Assembly: GCA_018716365.1 (NCBI GenBank)
Contig: DVKA01000011.1
Location: 1-5,779, forward strand
Direction of reading: 5' to 3'
DNA from: Candidatus Caccocola faecipullorum
GTDB lineage: Bacteria > Synergistota > Synergistia > Synergistales > Synergistaceae
DNA: 5,779 nucleotides
Shown here: in pieces, positions 4,888 to 5,779 of the stretch
Layout: each line of letters opens with the position of its first letter
How positions within the stretch are numbered: the stretch's first letter is position 1
The notes under the pieces: model-generated
Seen by the model: the letters and a program-made list of their open reading frames with translations, nothing else
Databases searched by the model: none
Told to the model about the DNA's origin: nothing
Translations under genes and position numbers: made by a program

Positions 4888-5762
4888 AGGCGAAGCTGAT
4901 TCTCTGCCGCGCGCTCGCCTACGCGGGAGCCGCATACGTCGCGGGATGCTGCGGCGCGCTGATATTCTTCATCGTAAGCCGCGGCCTGCCGGTGCTCGGG
5001 CCGAAGCTCTTCTTCGGCGACACTCCGGCGCTCGACGCGATCCTCGGACTGCGCCCCGTCTGGGACGGGATATGGCCAGCGCTCGCGGGAACGCTCTGCC
5101 TCGTCGTGCTGACGACGCTGATGGCAGCGCTTCCCGGGATATGCTTCGGCCTCTACCTCGCGCGCTTTGCGAAGGGGCGCGTCAAGGAACGGCTCTCGCT
5201 CGGCGTAGACCTGCTCGCTAGCGTGCCGTCGATAGTCATGGGGCTCTTCGGCTTCGTCCTCATCCTCGCGCTGCGCCGCACCTTCGCGCCCGAGGCGACG
5301 ACCTGCATCTTCCTCGCCGCCTTCTGCATGGCGCTGCTCGTCATGCCCTCGCTCGTCGTCAGCACGCGCTCTTCGGTCGAGAGCCTGCCGCCCGCGCTCT
5401 ATTTCACCGGCGCGGCGCTCGGCCTCACGGAAGGGCAGATACTCCGCCGGCTGCTCGTCCCCGCCGCCGCGCGCGGAATCTTGGGCGGCCTCATGCTCGC
5501 AATGGGGCGCGCCGCGGAGGACACCGCCGTCATAATGCTGACCGGCGTGGTCGTAAATTCAGGAATGCCCGCGGGGCTCGGCGCGAAATTCGAAGCCCTG
5601 CCTTTTCTCATATATTACACGGCGGCGCAGTACATGGACGAAAGCGAACTGCTGCGCGGCTTCGGCGCGGCGCTCGTGCTGCTCATGCTCTCCGCGCTGC
5701 TCATGGGCGCGGCGTGGCTCTGCCAGAGAAGCATGGAACGCCGCTGGAAGGGTATAAGGTGA
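4884..5762 (+). CDS. pstA: Phosphate ABC transporter permease PstA
   Basis: PstA is the second membrane subunit of the Pst phosphate channel, pairing with PstC. The 292-residue protein has the family's length and about six hydrophobic segments (roughly 10-32, 65-92, 110-130, 139-160, 199-222, 258-280). Diagnostic stretches are DGIWPALAGTL (61-71), LPGICFGLYLARF (83-95), and SVPSIVMGLFGFV (113-125), close to the SVPSIVxGLFG of known PstA proteins. The EAA-type loop is SLPPALYFTGAALGLTEGQ (167-185) followed by LLVPAAARGILGG (190-202). The motif usually read as RAxGETA is RAAEDTA here (209-215). ATG at 4884 overlaps the pstC stop (ATGA) and has AAAGGA (4869-4874) nine bases upstream, so translation is probably coupled. 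The stop TGA (5760-5762) overlaps the likely pstB start. Confidence 0.9.
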   Translation: MKAKLILCRALAYAGAAYVAGCCGALIFFIVSRGLPVLGPKLFFGDTPALDAILGLRPVWDGIWPALAGTLCLVVLTTLMAALPGICFGLYLARFAKGRVKERLSLGVDLLASVPSIVMGLFGFVLILALRRTFAPEATTCIFLAAFCMALLVMPSLVVSTRSSVESLPPALYFTGAALGLTEGQILRRLLVPAAARGILGGLMLAMGRAAEDTAVIMLTGVVVNSGMPAGLGAKFEALPFLIYYTAAQYMDESELLRGFGAALVLLMLSALLMGAAWLCQRSMERRWKGIR

Positions 5763-5779
5763 CGAAAATTGGAAAACTG
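5759..5779 (+). CDS. pstB: Probable start of pstB, phosphate ABC transporter ATPase (first seven codons only)
   Basis: GTG at 5759 overlaps the pstA stop as GTGA and opens a frame reading MTKIGKL to the window edge. GGAAGGG (5746-5752) lies six bases upstream, a good ribosome-binding position. Seven residues cannot identify a protein. The call rests on position, because pstB normally follows pstA, and on the same four-base overlap style seen at pstC/pstA. The gene is truncated by the window and not shown to be broken. Confidence 0.5.

Overview
The window reads as ordinary chromosomal transport DNA from a high-GC (roughly 60 % by eye), Gram-negative-type bacterium. Both binding proteins carry Sec signal peptides with no convincing lipobox, which fits a periplasm and hence a diderm cell. 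The codon bias (GGC, GCG, CTC, AAG) and the gene content would suit Synergistota or similar anaerobes, but that placement is a guess from style.

Layout: (i) 1-834, minus strand: the first 278 residues of an NMT1/THI5-like (NrtA/SsuA/TauA class) ABC substrate-binding protein, cut by the left edge. (ii) 835-1197: non-coding, with the upstream region of that gene, a lone plus-strand promoter-like match, and hairpins that probably end the MATE transcript. (iii) 1198-2553, minus strand: a complete MATE-family efflux protein of 451 aa. (iv) 2554-3158: a 605-base divergent intergenic region, rich in inverted repeats, that must hold the control regions of the MATE gene and the pst operon. (v) 3159 to the right edge, plus strand: pstS, pstC and pstA, followed by what looks like the first seven codons of pstB.

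The right half is one functional unit. PstS captures phosphate in the periplasm, PstC and PstA form the membrane channel, and PstB (off the edge) would power it. pstC/pstA overlap by 4 bases as ATGA, and pstA/pstB apparently overlap as GTGA, so the three are probably translationally coupled. pstS is set apart from pstC by 55 bases holding a hairpin, a common way to make more binding protein than permease. The MATE gene and the left-hand binding protein have no evident link to phosphate uptake.

I see no mobile element, CRISPR array, tRNA/rRNA or clearly new system. The observations most worth checking are non-coding: a pair of related quasi-palindromic elements flanking the MATE gene, several strong dyads in the 605-base region, and an alternative-hairpin arrangement between pstS and pstC.
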